64,000 nucleotides of DNA, taken from Solirubrobacterales bacterium. Lineage in GTDB: Bacteria; Actinomycetota; Thermoleophilia; Solirubrobacterales; 70-9. The translations under genes and the position numbers were made by a program. The DNA lies in the NCBI GenBank assembly GCA_020438355.1, contig JAGQUT010000007.1:49255-113254 (forward strand), in the 5' to 3' direction. Of the stretch, positions 50,701 through 59,983 are shown piece by piece. The notes beneath the pieces are model-generated. The model ran no database searches, was not told the origin of the DNA, and saw only the letters and a program-made list of their open reading frames with translations. The first letter of the stretch is position 1. Each line of letters begins with the position of its first letter.

Positions 50701-51894
50701 GTGAACGCGATCACCCGAAGGCTGCGAGGGCGGCCCGACGAAGCCATGCCTCAAGGGCAGGACCCTGCAGCGCGCCGGAGCGCCGGGCGGATCAGGATGG
50801 GGAGGAAGACAAAGGACCTCGTCAAGACTCTCCAGCCTGGAGATATCGCGGTGATCCGCCACAGGAACATCGATCGCATCGCAGCCGAGGACCTGGTCGC
50901 CAGCGGGGTCAAGGTGGTCCTCAACGACCACACCTCCTCGGATGACCGGTACCCGAACCGGGGACCGCTGATTCTGGTCGAGGCAGGGGTGCGGCTGGTC
51001 GATTTCCACGAGGAGGACCTGTTCGAGATCCTGATCGAGAACGAACATGTGGTTCTCGAAGGAGCTTCGATAATCCGGGACGGCGTGACTGTCGCCACCG
51101 GGGTCGAACAGCTGAAGCCTGACCTCGACCGGCAGATAGAACGCCAGCAGTCCGAGATCCACCATGCGCTGGCGGACTTCGCCGAGAACACGGTCACCCA
51201 CATTCAGCAGGAGAGCGAACTTCTTTCCGGCGCCATCGATCTGCCTGAAACGAGAACCCGATTCGAGGGTCGCCACGTGCTGATCGTCGTCCGTGGCCCC
51301 AACTACAAGAGCGACCTGAGGGCGCTCCGCGCCTACATACGGGACGTGAAGCCCATCCTGATCGGTGTGGACGGTGGCGCAGACGCGATCAGGGAGGCGG
51401 GGCTGAAGCCCGACATGATCCTCGGTGACATGGATTCGGTTACCGACGACACCCTGAAGTCAGGGCCCGAAGTAGTCGTCCACGCATACGCCGACGGCCG
51501 TGCACCCGGTTCGGAGCGGATGAACGAGCTCGGGGTCGAGCACATCGCCCTGCCGTTCGTCGGGACCAGCCAGGACGTCGCGATGCTCATGGCATACGAG
51601 AAGGGCGCATCGCTGATCGTCACTGTCGGAGCTCACTTCAACCTGATCGAGTTCCTGGACAAGGACCGGGCCGGAATGTCCTCGACCTTCCTGACCCGGC
51701 TGAGGATCGGCGAGGTGCTCGTCGATGCCAAAGGCGTGAGCCGCCTCTACAACCCCGGTCTCACGGTCGGCCCGCTGATGCTTTTCCTCGGCGCGTTCCT
51801 GATTCTGGTCACGATCGTCGTCTTCAGCTCCCCGGCTCTCGCCGACCTCTTCGATCTGATCTGGCTCAAGATCAAGATCTGGCTCGGACTTTGA
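50701..51894 (+). CDS. steA: SteA-like cell-separation/cytokinetic-ring protein (thiamine-pyrophosphokinase-like domain)
   Basis: 397 residues. A basic tail of about 30 residues is followed by LQPGDIAVIRHRNIDRIAAEDLVASG, a region resembling the N-domain of SteA. Then comes a TPK-like Rossmann fold (HVLIVVRGPNYKSDLRALRAYI, ILIGVDGGADAIREAGLKPDMILGDMDSV) and a C-terminal membrane helix (LMLFLGAFLILVTIVVFSS). In Corynebacterium SteA and its neighbour SteB localise to the division site and promote daughter-cell separation; the next gene here is the SteB/MctB homologue. GTG start at the first base after the recN gap. Confidence 0.88.
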   Translation: MNAITRRLRGRPDEAMPQGQDPAARRSAGRIRMGRKTKDLVKTLQPGDIAVIRHRNIDRIAAEDLVASGVKVVLNDHTSSDDRYPNRGPLILVEAGVRLVDFHEEDLFEILIENEHVVLEGASIIRDGVTVATGVEQLKPDLDRQIERQQSEIHHALADFAENTVTHIQQESELLSGAIDLPETRTRFEGRHVLIVVRGPNYKSDLRALRAYIRDVKPILIGVDGGADAIREAGLKPDMILGDMDSVTDDTLKSGPEVVVHAYADGRAPGSERMNELGVEHIALPFVGTSQDVAMLMAYEKGASLIVTVGAHFNLIEFLDKDRAGMSSTFLTRLRIGEVLVDAKGVSRLYNPGLTVGPLMLFLGAFLILVTIVVFSSPALADLFDLIWLKIKIWLGL

Positions 51895-51908
51895 TCAGGC
51901 GCGGTCTT

Positions 51909-51914
51909 TAGGCT
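51909..51914 (+). promoter_or_regulatory. -10 element of a probable leaderless promoter for the MctB/SteB-like gene
   Basis: TAGGCT ends 7 nt before the ATG at 51922. Confidence 0.45.
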
Positions 51915-51921
51915 TCTGGCG

Positions 51922-52833
51922 ATGGGTTACAGCGCTCGCTACCACGCGGCCTCACTTGCCGCTGTCTTTCTCGCACTCGCGATCGGGATCCTGATCGGAA
52001 CCCAGTGGGGTGCCGACGTACTGAACAACACACGCGAAGACCTCGAATCCAGTCTTACCAGTGATCTCAACGACGCACGAGGCCAGATCGACGAGCAGAA
52101 CCGTGAACTGGGTCAGCTCGGAGAGTTTGGTGACACCGCCTACCCGCTTCTCATCGAAGGCCGGCTTGCCGGCGACAGGGTGGGAGTTGTGGGGCTCGGA
52201 CAGCTCCCATCGAATGTGACTGATTCGATCGAATCAGCTCTCGAACCGGCCGGCGCAGAACTTGTCGCGGTCGGGGCGATCCGTCAGCCGCCGTCGCTCG
52301 AGGACCTGGCTGGCAATCTCGAAGGCACCAGATTCCGTTCGATCGCGACCAACGAAGACACCCTGACCGCATACGGGCAGACGATAGGTCGCCAGTTGGT
52401 GCGTGGAGGCCGGATCCTCACTCAGACCAGGTCAGACCTGATGTCACAGTCAAGCGGACAGTTCCGCGGGCTCGACGGACTCGTCTTCTACCGTGCCGAA
52501 CCGGAGGAGACCGACCCCGAGCTTCAGGACACAGCCGAAGCGCTCGACCGCGCCATCATCGAGGGAGCGGAAGCCACCAGGGCGCGGCTGGTCGGAGTCG
52601 AGGTAACGGGTACCGATCCCTCTACGGTCACCTACCTCCGCGATCAGAACCTGACTACGGTCGACAACCTCGACCAGCCGGCGGGCAAGGTCAGCCTGGC
52701 CTACGCGCTAAATGGGGCAGAGGGTGCCTTTGGCGTGAAGGGCGGGGCCACGAGACTCCTGCCGGAGCTCCTGGCGCCGGTGGCCAGGGGAGCCAACGGT
52801 AGCCCGAACGGTCAGGGCAGGGCCGAGCCGTAA
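51922..52833 (+). CDS. MctB/SteB-family (DUF3186) membrane-anchored protein
   Basis: 303 residues. One N-terminal membrane helix (AAVFLALAIGILIGTQWG) is followed by a coiled-coil (DLESSLTSDLNDARGQIDEQNRELGQL) and an extracytoplasmic domain (about residues 65-300). This is the layout of mycobacterial MctB, the channel-like protein linked to copper efflux, and of SteB, the partner of SteA in Corynebacterium. Gene order steA-steB/mctB-pyrG is as in mycobacteria, except that an MraY-family gene is inserted before pyrG. A division role is favoured over copper export because it pairs with steA; neither is tested. Confidence 0.85.
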   Translation: MGYSARYHAASLAAVFLALAIGILIGTQWGADVLNNTREDLESSLTSDLNDARGQIDEQNRELGQLGEFGDTAYPLLIEGRLAGDRVGVVGLGQLPSNVTDSIESALEPAGAELVAVGAIRQPPSLEDLAGNLEGTRFRSIATNEDTLTAYGQTIGRQLVRGGRILTQTRSDLMSQSSGQFRGLDGLVFYRAEPEETDPELQDTAEALDRAIIEGAEATRARLVGVEVTGTDPSTVTYLRDQNLTTVDNLDQPAGKVSLAYALNGAEGAFGVKGGATRLLPELLAPVARGANGSPNGQGRAEP

Positions 52834-52877
52834 CCTGGATCGGCCTTCCGGTAGCGGTCCTGATCGGCCTCCTGGTC

Positions 52878-53669
52878 GTGCCGGCCGGCATCCGCGGATT
52901 GATCGGAGCCGGCCTCACCCGCGTCAACTTCCGTGGCGACGAGCTGGCCTTTCCGCTGGGCGCGGTTCTGGTGACGACCTCGCTGGTCGCACTGGCACCA
53001 CTGGCGGTCCTCAACGACCGGGCCGGCCTCGACTTGCTCGAACCTGACCTGCGCCGCTGGATCATTTACTTCGTCGGGGTCGCATTCCTCGGACTGCTCG
53101 ACGATTCGCTGGGTCTCGGCCACGCAGAAGGAACCCCAAGGGGCTGGCGTGGTCATGCGAAGGCAGTCATGCGGGGTGAGCTCTCTACCGGTGCGGTCAA
53201 GGCGATCGGGGCCCTTGCCCTGGCGGCCTATGTGGTGACCGGCATCGGTAACGAATGGCCGGCCTACATTGCGGACGTTGCGCTGCTGATCCTGACCACC
53301 AACCTGTTCAACCTGCTCGACCTGAGGGGCGGGAGAGTCGAGAAGGTTCTCTTCCTCCTTGTGATCGGTCTCTGCCTGGGCGGATGGACGCTCTTCCCGA
53401 TCGAATTGACCGGAATCTTCCTCGGGCCGTTCATCGTCGGAATCTGGTTCACGCTGAGGAACCGGGCGATGCTCGGTGACACTGGGTCGAATCTCGCCGG
53501 GGCTCTCGCGGGGGTCTGCCTTCTGACCGGACTCGACGAAACCGGCCGGCTGATCGCGCTGGCCGCAGTGATTCTTCTCACGATTTACGGAGAGTTCCGT
53601 TCGATCTCCGGCGCGATCGACCGGCTGCCGCCGCTGCGGTTTATAGACTCGATAGGGAGAGTCAAGTGA
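52878..53669 (+). CDS. Divergent MraY/WecA-family phospho-sugar transferase-like membrane protein
   Basis: At least 263 residues with about 8 membrane helices. Family hallmarks survive in part: [20 protein letters not shown] (the DD motif), [12 protein letters not shown] in place of NxxNxxDGxDG, and [11 protein letters not shown] (the conserved D). The start is unclear: GTG 52878 is the first standard start, but the open frame extends back to 52803 and the residues before the GTG look like the first half of a transmembrane helix. If active, it would transfer a sugar-1-phosphate to a polyprenyl phosphate. The loss of the central Asp pair suggests altered or lost activity. Its place between the steB-like gene and pyrG hints at a role at the cell envelope. 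Confidence 0.7.
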   Translation: MPAGIRGLIGAGLTRVNFRGDELAFPLGAVLVTTSLVALAPLAVLNDRAGLDLLEPDLRRWIIYFVGVAFLGLLDDSLGLGHAEGTPRGWRGHAKAVMRGELSTGAVKAIGALALAAYVVTGIGNEWPAYIADVALLILTTNLFNLLDLRGGRVEKVLFLLVIGLCLGGWTLFPIELTGIFLGPFIVGIWFTLRNRAMLGDTGSNLAGALAGVCLLTGLDETGRLIALAAVILLTIYGEFRSISGAIDRLPPLRFIDSIGRVK

Positions 53670-55342
53670 GCGACCAGTTCCAAGGAGAAACCCGATTCAT
53701 CTTCGTCACCGGCGGAGTGCTTTCGGCTCTCGGTAAAGGCATCGCATCGGCCTCGATCGGTCGGCTCCTCGTCTCCCGCGGTTTCAGGGTCCAGATCCAG
53801 AAGTTCGATCCGTACCTGAACGTCGATCCGGGCACGATGAGCCCCTTCCAGCACGGCGAGGTCTTCGTGACCGAGGACGGTGCCGAGACCGACCTCGACC
53901 TTGGTCACTACGAACGGTTCACCGACGAGAACACTTCGAGAGCTTCGAATGTGACCGCTGGTGCCGTTTACAACTCGGTGATCAAGAGGGAACGTCGCGG
54001 CGACTACCTCGGCGGCACGGTCCAGGTGATCCCTCACATCACCGACGAGATCAAGAACCGCATCCTGATCGTCGCCGAGACCAAGCAGGTCGATTTCGTG
54101 ATCACCGAGATCGGTGGCACGGTGGGTGACATCGAATCTCTGGCCTTCCTCGAGGCGATCCGCCAGCTGTACACGGACCTCGGCTCAAAGCGCGCCATGT
54201 TCATCCACCTGACTCTGGTGCCCTACATCGTTCACGCGGGTGAGATGAAGACCAAGCCGACCCAGCACTCGGTCAATGAACTTCGCCGCATCGGCATTCA
54301 GCCCGACGCCCTGATCTGCCGCTCGGTATCCGGACTCGATCGCGACATCCGCAGGAAGATCGCGCAGTTCGCCTCGCTCCCCACCGATTCGGTGATTTCG
54401 GGTCAGGACGTAGACAACGTCTACAAGATCCCGCTGATGTACCGGGCAGAGGGTCTTGACGACTTCATCCTCGAGCACTTTCACATGGAAGACGCACCGC
54501 CCCCGGACCTGACCGAGTGGGAAGCAATGCTGAGGATGGCCGAGAACACCGAGGGCACCGTCAAGATCGCCCTGGTTGGCAAGTACATCCAGCTCGCTGA
54601 CTCCTACAAGTCCGTGATCGAGGCTCTTGAACACGGCGGTATTCACAACGGTGTCGATGTCGAGATCGATCTGGTCGACTCGGAGGACTTTGACATCACC
54701 CGGCTTGAGGATGCTGACGGAATTCTGATCCCGGGCGGCTTCGGTGAGCGCGGGGTGGAGGGCAAGATCGAAGCGGCAAGGTATGCCCGTGAGAATGGAA
54801 TCCCGTATCTGGGTATATGCCTGGGTATGCAGATCGCCGTCATCGAGTTCGCCAGGCACATCGCAGGCATGGACGGAGCCAACTCGGCCGAGTTCGATCC
54901 GGAGACGCCGTTCCCGGTAGTCGACCTGCTCCCGGAACAGAAGGAAGTCTCCGACATGGGTGGCACCATGAGGCTCGGGGCTGACCCGGTCAAGCTCCAC
55001 GACGGAACCAGGGCCCTCGAGATCTTTGGTGAAGCGGTCATCTACAAACGCCACCGCCACCGTTACGAGGTCAACAACCTTCTCCGCAGCAAGCTCGAGG
55101 ATCAGGGGCTCGTCTGCTCCGGCACCTCCCCCGACGAGCGGCTCGTCGAGATCGTCGAACTGGAAGACCATCCTTTCTATGTCGCCTCGCAGTTCCATCC
55201 AGAGTTCAATTCGCGGCCGAACCGCCCGGAACCACTTTTCCGCGAGTTCATGAAAGCTGCTGCCGCTGTCGCGGCGGGCAAGCCTGCAGAGGAGCCGGAG
55301 GCCGCCGGCGATTCGCTCGCCGTAGAGACACAGGAAGCCTGA
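53666..55342 (+). CDS. pyrG: CTP synthase
   Basis: 558 residues, in two domains. The N-terminal synthetase (1 to about 275) has [23 protein letters not shown], the [27 protein letters not shown] loop and the CTP-feedback/UTP region [16 protein letters not shown]. The C-terminal glutaminase has Cys in [16 protein letters not shown], and His-Glu in [12 protein letters not shown]. It makes CTP from UTP, ATP and glutamine. GTG start overlapping the previous gene by 4 bp. A short acidic, Ala-rich tail of about 25 residues follows the last conserved block. Its place after the steA-mctB pair follows the mycobacterial order. Confidence 0.97.
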   Translation: MSDQFQGETRFIFVTGGVLSALGKGIASASIGRLLVSRGFRVQIQKFDPYLNVDPGTMSPFQHGEVFVTEDGAETDLDLGHYERFTDENTSRASNVTAGAVYNSVIKRERRGDYLGGTVQVIPHITDEIKNRILIVAETKQVDFVITEIGGTVGDIESLAFLEAIRQLYTDLGSKRAMFIHLTLVPYIVHAGEMKTKPTQHSVNELRRIGIQPDALICRSVSGLDRDIRRKIAQFASLPTDSVISGQDVDNVYKIPLMYRAEGLDDFILEHFHMEDAPPPDLTEWEAMLRMAENTEGTVKIALVGKYIQLADSYKSVIEALEHGGIHNGVDVEIDLVDSEDFDITRLEDADGILIPGGFGERGVEGKIEAARYARENGIPYLGICLGMQIAVIEFARHIAGMDGANSAEFDPETPFPVVDLLPEQKEVSDMGGTMRLGADPVKLHDGTRALEIFGEAVIYKRHRHRYEVNNLLRSKLEDQGLVCSGTSPDERLVEIVELEDHPFYVASQFHPEFNSRPNRPEPLFREFMKAAAAVAAGKPAEEPEAAGDSLAVETQEA

Positions 55343-55346
55343 GCCA

Positions 55347-55871
55347 GTGCCCTTCCTGTTCTGGATTCTCGTCACCCTTGGCGGGGCCGGGATCTACCTG
55401 CTGCGGCACAAGGACCAGCGCGGCACCGCTGCGGTAGCCGGTGTCTTTCTCATGTTCTGGCTGGGTATCGCGGTTGGCATCGGATCGATTTTCGGCGCGG
55501 CATTTCATGTATTCGACGCGAAGGAGACCGCCGAGCAGATCGGATTCGTACCCTGGAATGCGACCGGGACGGGAGCCTTCCAGTTCGAGAACGCGATGGG
55601 TGACCTGGCGATCGGGGTCGCAGCCTTCCTCTGCTTCTGGATCCGGGACCGCAAGTTCTGGCTTGCGGTGATCCTGATCGCGACGATCCAGTTCTGGGGT
55701 GACGCCTACGGTCACATCCACCAGATGATCGAGTACGACAACCACGATCCGGACAACACCGGACTGGTTCTCTGGCTCGACATCATCAACCCGGCGATCC
55801 TGATCGTCCTCTACCTGATTTCCGGAAGGAAGAACCAGGACGCCATCCGGTCTGCGCCGGATGAAAACTGA
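55347..55871 (+). CDS. Four-to-five-helix membrane protein (DUF6790-like)
   Basis: 174 residues, hydrophobic, with about five membrane helices. Conserved-looking features are VPWNATGTGAFQFENAMGDLAIGV between helices 2 and 3 and QFWGDAYGHIHQM, with two His and an Asp near a membrane surface that could bind a metal or proton. A similar architecture is found in DUF6790 proteins, but I am not certain of the match. GTG start 4 bp after the pyrG stop; it overlaps the next peptidase gene by 11 bp. The function is unknown; the position between pyrG and a peptidase gene is not informative. Confidence 0.65.
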   Translation: MPFLFWILVTLGGAGIYLLRHKDQRGTAAVAGVFLMFWLGIAVGIGSIFGAAFHVFDAKETAEQIGFVPWNATGTGAFQFENAMGDLAIGVAAFLCFWIRDRKFWLAVILIATIQFWGDAYGHIHQMIEYDNHDPDNTGLVLWLDIINPAILIVLYLISGRKNQDAIRSAPDEN

Positions 55872-56994
55872 GAAGACCAGCCGCTTCGTTCGCCTCTGCG
55901 AGACCACCAGCCCGACCGGGGAAGAACGCGCAGTTGCCGACCTCGTAACCCGTGAACTGCAGGCCCTCGGCCTCGAAGTGACCGAAGACGGTGCGGCAGG
56001 CACCACCATTGCCGGGGCCGGAAACCTTCTCGCCCGCATCCCCGGCGCGCCAAAGGCAGACGGGGAGGATCCGGGATACCTGATGTTCTGCGCCCACCTC
56101 GACACGGTCCCTCACGACGGACCGATCGAAGTGATCCTCGACGAGAACGGCATCTACAGGTCGGCCGGACCAACGATCCTTGGGGCCGACAACAAGGCGG
56201 CGGTGGCAGTTCTGATCGAGCTGGCGGTGAGAGCAGTCTCGAATCCGCCACCGGTAGGGATCGAGCTGCTCTTCACAGTTGCCGAGGAACAGGGCCTGAT
56301 CGGTGCTGGTGCGTTCGACCAGTCACAGCTCCTCTCGAAAGTCGGCTTCGTACTGGATCACGCCACGGATGTCGGGGAGGTGATCACATCCGCTCCCACT
56401 CACATCGGAATCGAAGCCCGTTTCGCCGGGGTCGAGGCTCACGCCGGTCTGATGCCGGAAGCCGGCCGCTCGGCGATCGTCGCTGCGGCACGGGCCGTCT
56501 CAGAGATGAAGACCGGCCGGATCGACGAAGGGACCACCGCGAATATCGGCGTGATCAACGGAGGCACTTCCGGCAACGTGGTCCCCGGCGCCTGTTACCT
56601 GGCCGGGGAGGCGAGGTCGCTTGATCCCGTCCGGGTGACGGAGGTGATCGCCGGGATGACCGACCAGATGGTCTGGGCGGCCTCCGAGGCCGGTTGCGAG
56701 GTTGACATCGCGACCCGGAAACACTTCACCGGCTACCACGTGGATGACGAGTCGGCTGCGCTCCGGCTCGCGGAAGCCGCACTCGCCGTCACGGGCCACG
56801 AGCCGCGGCGCATTTCTACAGGAGGCGGATCGGATGCCAACGTTTTCCGGGAACGGGGTATGGACTGTCTGCTCCTGGCCAACGGAACCTACGACAACCA
56901 CACCCATCAGGAATCGGTGCCACGCCGTAATCTCGGAGCGATGCTGGCCGTCTGCGAGGAGATCGTCCAACAGGCAGGGAACCAGCCATGCTGA
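55861..56994 (+). CDS. M20-family peptidase (PepT-like)
   Basis: 377 residues. M20 metal site: His and Asp in FCAHLDTVPH and GADNKAA, the catalytic Glu pair in FTVAEEQGLIGA, Asp in VLDHATD and His in TYDNHTHQE. A dimerisation domain (about 185-290) follows. It resembles tripeptidase T (PepT) and related aminoacylases. The start is the ATG inside the previous stop region; the resulting MKTEKTSRFVRLCETTSPTGEE fits family N-termini. Cytoplasmic. It overlaps the DUF3866 gene by 7 bp, so the two are co-translated. Confidence 0.85.
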   Translation: MKTEKTSRFVRLCETTSPTGEERAVADLVTRELQALGLEVTEDGAAGTTIAGAGNLLARIPGAPKADGEDPGYLMFCAHLDTVPHDGPIEVILDENGIYRSAGPTILGADNKAAVAVLIELAVRAVSNPPPVGIELLFTVAEEQGLIGAGAFDQSQLLSKVGFVLDHATDVGEVITSAPTHIGIEARFAGVEAHAGLMPEAGRSAIVAAARAVSEMKTGRIDEGTTANIGVINGGTSGNVVPGACYLAGEARSLDPVRVTEVIAGMTDQMVWAASEAGCEVDIATRKHFTGYHVDDESAALRLAEAALAVTGHEPRRISTGGGSDANVFRERGMDCLLLANGTYDNHTHQESVPRRNLGAMLAVCEEIVQQAGNQPC

Positions 56995-57974
56995 AACTTC
57001 GCCGCGCCACAGTCGTCGGTTCCGATCCGCTCGAGATCATCCTCGATGGATCCAGGGAGCGACGCAAGGCCTGGGCTGATCACACGATGGTTGGTCCCTG
57101 CCAGGAAGGTGACGAGGTCGTCGTGAACGTGGAGGCGCTGGACCTGGGACTTGGCTCCGGTGGCTTCGACATCGTCCACGTCAACCTGACCCGTGGGCTT
57201 GAAGCTGAGGGTTCTGAAGAAGAGCATGTGATGAAGCTGAACTACACCTCGCTTCAGCACCCCGTCGGGACCATCGAAAAGCCGGAAGGTTCCGCGCATG
57301 AGCCGCCGGTGCCGGTTCTGGCAATCAGCCTCCACGGGCATCTCGCTCCCGCCGCCTGGGCCGCATCACGCGAGGGTGCCGGCAGGGTCGGGTACATCCA
57401 GACCGGCGGTGGCGCTCTTCCGGGATCGCTGTCTCGCGACGTCTCGACCCTTCTCGACCGGGGCCTTCTGGCGGGCCACGTGACCGCCGGGCCGTCCTAC
57501 GGAGGGCAATCAGAGGCGATCTCGCTGATCGGTGCCGTGGATGCTGCCCGCTCCCTTGGCTGGGATGCCGTGATCGCCGGTCCCGGTCCGGGAATTCTGG
57601 GGTCCGGTACCGCCTACGGTCACGGAGGGATGGCCGCCCTTGACGTGATCCACGCCGCCCTTGCCCTCGGAGGGGTGGCCCTGCTGTCGCCGAGACTTTC
57701 CTCAGGGGACGAGCGTCCGAGGCATCAGGGTCTGAGTCACCACAGCCGGGCCGTTCTCGACCTGGCGCTCGGACCGGTGGCGCTTCCGGTCCCTGTCGGT
57801 TTCGAGGATCTGTTCCCGGAGGGGCTGGAAAACCTGGTCCCGGCAGAGGCAGATCTCGCCGGCTACGGCGACTCGGGCCTGCCCCGCCGGACGATGGGCC
57901 GCGATCTCGAGGATGACCGGCCCTTCTTCGCCGGTCCTCTCGCGGCGGGCACCGCCCTCGCGCTGCTGACCTGA
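56988..57974 (+). CDS. DUF3866 family protein
   Basis: 328 residues of the DUF3866 family, known in actinobacteria and a few Firmicutes and with no established function. The sequence has an N-terminal beta domain (VVGSDPLEIILDGSRE), a central region VLAISLHGHLAPAAWAASREGAGRVGYIQTGGGALPG, and a conserved block ISLIGAVDAARSLGWDAVIAGPGPGILGSGTAYGHGGMAALDVIHAALALGG. The Gly-rich GPGPG and TAYGHGG loops look like phosphate- or nucleotide-binding sites. It overlaps the M20 peptidase gene and ends 64 bp before xerD, in an order similar to other actinobacteria. Confidence 0.85.
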   Translation: MLKLRRATVVGSDPLEIILDGSRERRKAWADHTMVGPCQEGDEVVVNVEALDLGLGSGGFDIVHVNLTRGLEAEGSEEEHVMKLNYTSLQHPVGTIEKPEGSAHEPPVPVLAISLHGHLAPAAWAASREGAGRVGYIQTGGGALPGSLSRDVSTLLDRGLLAGHVTAGPSYGGQSEAISLIGAVDAARSLGWDAVIAGPGPGILGSGTAYGHGGMAALDVIHAALALGGVALLSPRLSSGDERPRHQGLSHHSRAVLDLALGPVALPVPVGFEDLFPEGLENLVPAEADLAGYGDSGLPRRTMGRDLEDDRPFFAGPLAAGTALALLT

Positions 57975-58038
57975 CCGAAGGCTGCGGCGGATTCGTTGCG
58001 TCAAGAGGGATGGGGGCAAGCGAGGAGAAAACGCTCCC

Positions 58039-59004
58039 ATGCCGCCGGCAACTGTCACGTCCGTTCCTGCCTCCGAGGTACTTGATGGCGCCAGGTTCGA
58101 AAGCCTCCTGCTTGAGTTCCTTGCCTATCTCGAGCTGGAACGGGGCCTTTCCCGGAATACGCTGAACGCCTACCGCACAGATCTCCTTCAGTACGGCGAC
58201 TACCTCCGCGAGCGCGCCATCGATCCGCTGACCATCGACTCGGCCGGCATGTCCGAGTACGTGGCTGATCTGACCGATGCCGGCGGGAACGGAAACCGCC
58301 TCGCGCCATCGACCGTCCACCGCAAGACGGCTGCGCTTCGCTCCTTCTACAAGCATCTGCGCCGCGAGGAGCTGGTCGATGACGATCCCACCGCCGGACT
58401 CGCGACGCCGCGCAGGTCGAAGAAGCTTCCGAACGTCCTCAACCAAGCCGAGGTGAGCCGCCTGCTGGCGACACCGTCCGGTGACTCGCCGCAGGCATAC
58501 CGTGACCGGGCGATCCTCGAGGTCATGTACGCCTGCGGGCTCAGGGCGTCCGAGGTGATCGGGCTGGAGATGACTGACATCGACCCTTACGAAGGAATGC
58601 TCAGGGCGAGAGGCAAGGGCAGCAAGGAGAGGATCGTTCCCCTTGGTCGACAGGCGATCGCCGCCCTGCAGGGCTACCTCCGGTCCGGCAGGCCCGAACT
58701 TTCCAGGGGCCGTTCCGAGAAAGCCCTCTTCCTCAACTTCCGCGGGCATCGCCTGACCAGGCAGGGGCTCTACAAGATCGTTCAGGGCCATGCCAAGACG
58801 GCCGGACTGGAAGACCGGATGAGTCCGCACACGCTGCGCCATTCCTTCGCCACCCATCTGCTTGCCGGTGGCTGTGACCTGCGCGCCGTCCAGGAAATGC
58901 TCGGCCACGCGGACGTCGCGACCACCCAGATGTACACCCACCTGACCGGCCAGCAGCTCAGGGACGTCTACTACGCGTCCCATCCCCGCGCCCAGACCGG
59001 TTGA
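58039..59004 (+). CDS. xerD: Site-specific tyrosine recombinase XerD
   Basis: 321 residues. N-terminal SAM-like core-binding domain (FLAYLELERGLSRNTLNAYRTDLLQY, residues 28-53) and a catalytic domain with Arg in CGLRASEVIGL, Lys in GKGSKERIVPLG, HTLRHSFATHLLAGG (His and Arg) and LGHADVATTQMYTHL, with the nucleophile Tyr. It resolves chromosome dimers at dif with XerC. There is no adjacent phage or element, and the place downstream of pyrG matches mycobacterial xerD, so it is the housekeeping enzyme, not an integrase of the tRNA-Met element (54 kb away). Confidence 0.94.
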   Translation: MPPATVTSVPASEVLDGARFESLLLEFLAYLELERGLSRNTLNAYRTDLLQYGDYLRERAIDPLTIDSAGMSEYVADLTDAGGNGNRLAPSTVHRKTAALRSFYKHLRREELVDDDPTAGLATPRRSKKLPNVLNQAEVSRLLATPSGDSPQAYRDRAILEVMYACGLRASEVIGLEMTDIDPYEGMLRARGKGSKERIVPLGRQAIAALQGYLRSGRPELSRGRSEKALFLNFRGHRLTRQGLYKIVQGHAKTAGLEDRMSPHTLRHSFATHLLAGGCDLRAVQEMLGHADVATTQMYTHLTGQQLRDVYYASHPRAQTG

Positions 59005-59038
59005 CTCAGGGGCCGACCGGCCGGAGCTTTGGCTCTGA

Positions 59039-59044
59039 TAGAAC
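59039..59044 (+). promoter_or_regulatory. -10 element of a probable leaderless promoter for mutM
   Basis: TAGAAC ends 6 nt before the GTG at 59051. Confidence 0.45.
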
Positions 59045-59050
59045 CGGCGG

Positions 59051-59938
59051 GTGCCCGAGCTTCCCGAAGTAGAGACGATCCGACGTCAGCTGGAACCGGA
59101 TCTGAACGGACGGACGATCGAGGTCGTCGAGGTACTGGACGAGTACTTCACGAAACCGGAGCTGCCGGGCAACTTCGAGCGTGCGGTCAACGGCCGGGAA
59201 GTCGTCGATGTGGGACGACGGGGCAAGTACCTGATGCTTGAACTCGAAGACGGCATGACCGTGGTCATCCACCTTCGAATGACCGGATCGCTGGTTCTGA
59301 TCGCTCCTGATGGAAGCGAGAACCCGGGGGATTCGCGGATCTACGAGGCTGACACGAGCGAGAAGCACCTGAAGGCCCGCTTCGTGCTGGACGACGGGGG
59401 CGAGTTGAGATTTTCGGATCCCCGTCGTTTCGGTCGCGGTTTCGTCGCGAACGCGGAAGATCTGGATGCGTACTTCGCATCGAGGCTCGGCGTGGAACCA
59501 CTGTCTGAAGACTTCACCGTCGACGCCATGGCGGCCATGACGGCGGGGCGGACAGGACCTCTCAAGTCCTTTCTGCTGGATCAGAAAGGCGTCGTCGGAG
59601 TCGGAAACATCTATGCCGACGAGGCTTTGTTCAGGGCCGGCCTCCATCCGCTTTCACCAGGCGGCTCGATGAAGCATGAGCATCACGTCGCGCTGCGGGA
59701 CGGGGTGGTTGAAGCGCTGGAGAGGGGCCTCGACCTCGGCGGCGCCTCGATTGACGATTATCGCGACGCCCGCGGGGAGCAGGGGGGGATGCAGAACGAG
59801 TTCCTGGTTCACCGCCGGGAAGGCGAGGAATGCGTCACCTGCGGGACGGAGATCAAGCGAATCGTGGTCGGTGGCCGCTCCACCTATTTCTGCCCGACCT
59901 GCCAGAGGCGGCTTCGCCGGCGGCCCAGGCGCCGCTAG
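59051..59938 (+). CDS. mutM: Formamidopyrimidine-DNA glycosylase (MutM/Fpg)
   Basis: 295 residues. Start PELPEVETIRRQLEP: Pro2 and Glu3 are the catalytic residues, so the GTG start is certain. Lys of the beta-elimination site in MLELEDG region, FLLDQKGVVGVGNIYADEALF (helix-two-turn-helix), Asn/Arg in HRREGEECVTC and a C4 zinc finger CVTCGTEIKR...FCPTC at the end. It removes 8-oxoguanine and FapyG from DNA and cuts the strand. The C-terminus (RRLRRRPRRR) is Arg-rich. recO follows after 45 bp. Confidence 0.95.
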   Translation: MPELPEVETIRRQLEPDLNGRTIEVVEVLDEYFTKPELPGNFERAVNGREVVDVGRRGKYLMLELEDGMTVVIHLRMTGSLVLIAPDGSENPGDSRIYEADTSEKHLKARFVLDDGGELRFSDPRRFGRGFVANAEDLDAYFASRLGVEPLSEDFTVDAMAAMTAGRTGPLKSFLLDQKGVVGVGNIYADEALFRAGLHPLSPGGSMKHEHHVALRDGVVEALERGLDLGGASIDDYRDARGEQGGMQNEFLVHRREGEECVTCGTEIKRIVVGGRSTYFCPTCQRRLRRRPRRR

Positions 59939-59983
59939 ATGTCAGGGACCGTCCGGCCCGGGCGACACCATTGGTGGTGAGAG

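Noticed and set aside
54185..55375. Minus-strand 396-codon frame antisense to pyrG
   Set aside because: pyrG on the plus strand has all catalytic motifs over this span; the antisense product has no recognisable fold.
57325..58983. Minus-strand 552-codon frame across DUF3866 and xerD
   Set aside because: Antisense to two genes with clear homology; the low-complexity Arg/Pro-rich half is a GC-skew artefact.
58039..59004. XerD as the integrase of the tRNA-Met element
   Set aside because: It lies 54 kb away in the housekeeping position after pyrG and has the XerD form; the segment itself carries no integrase.
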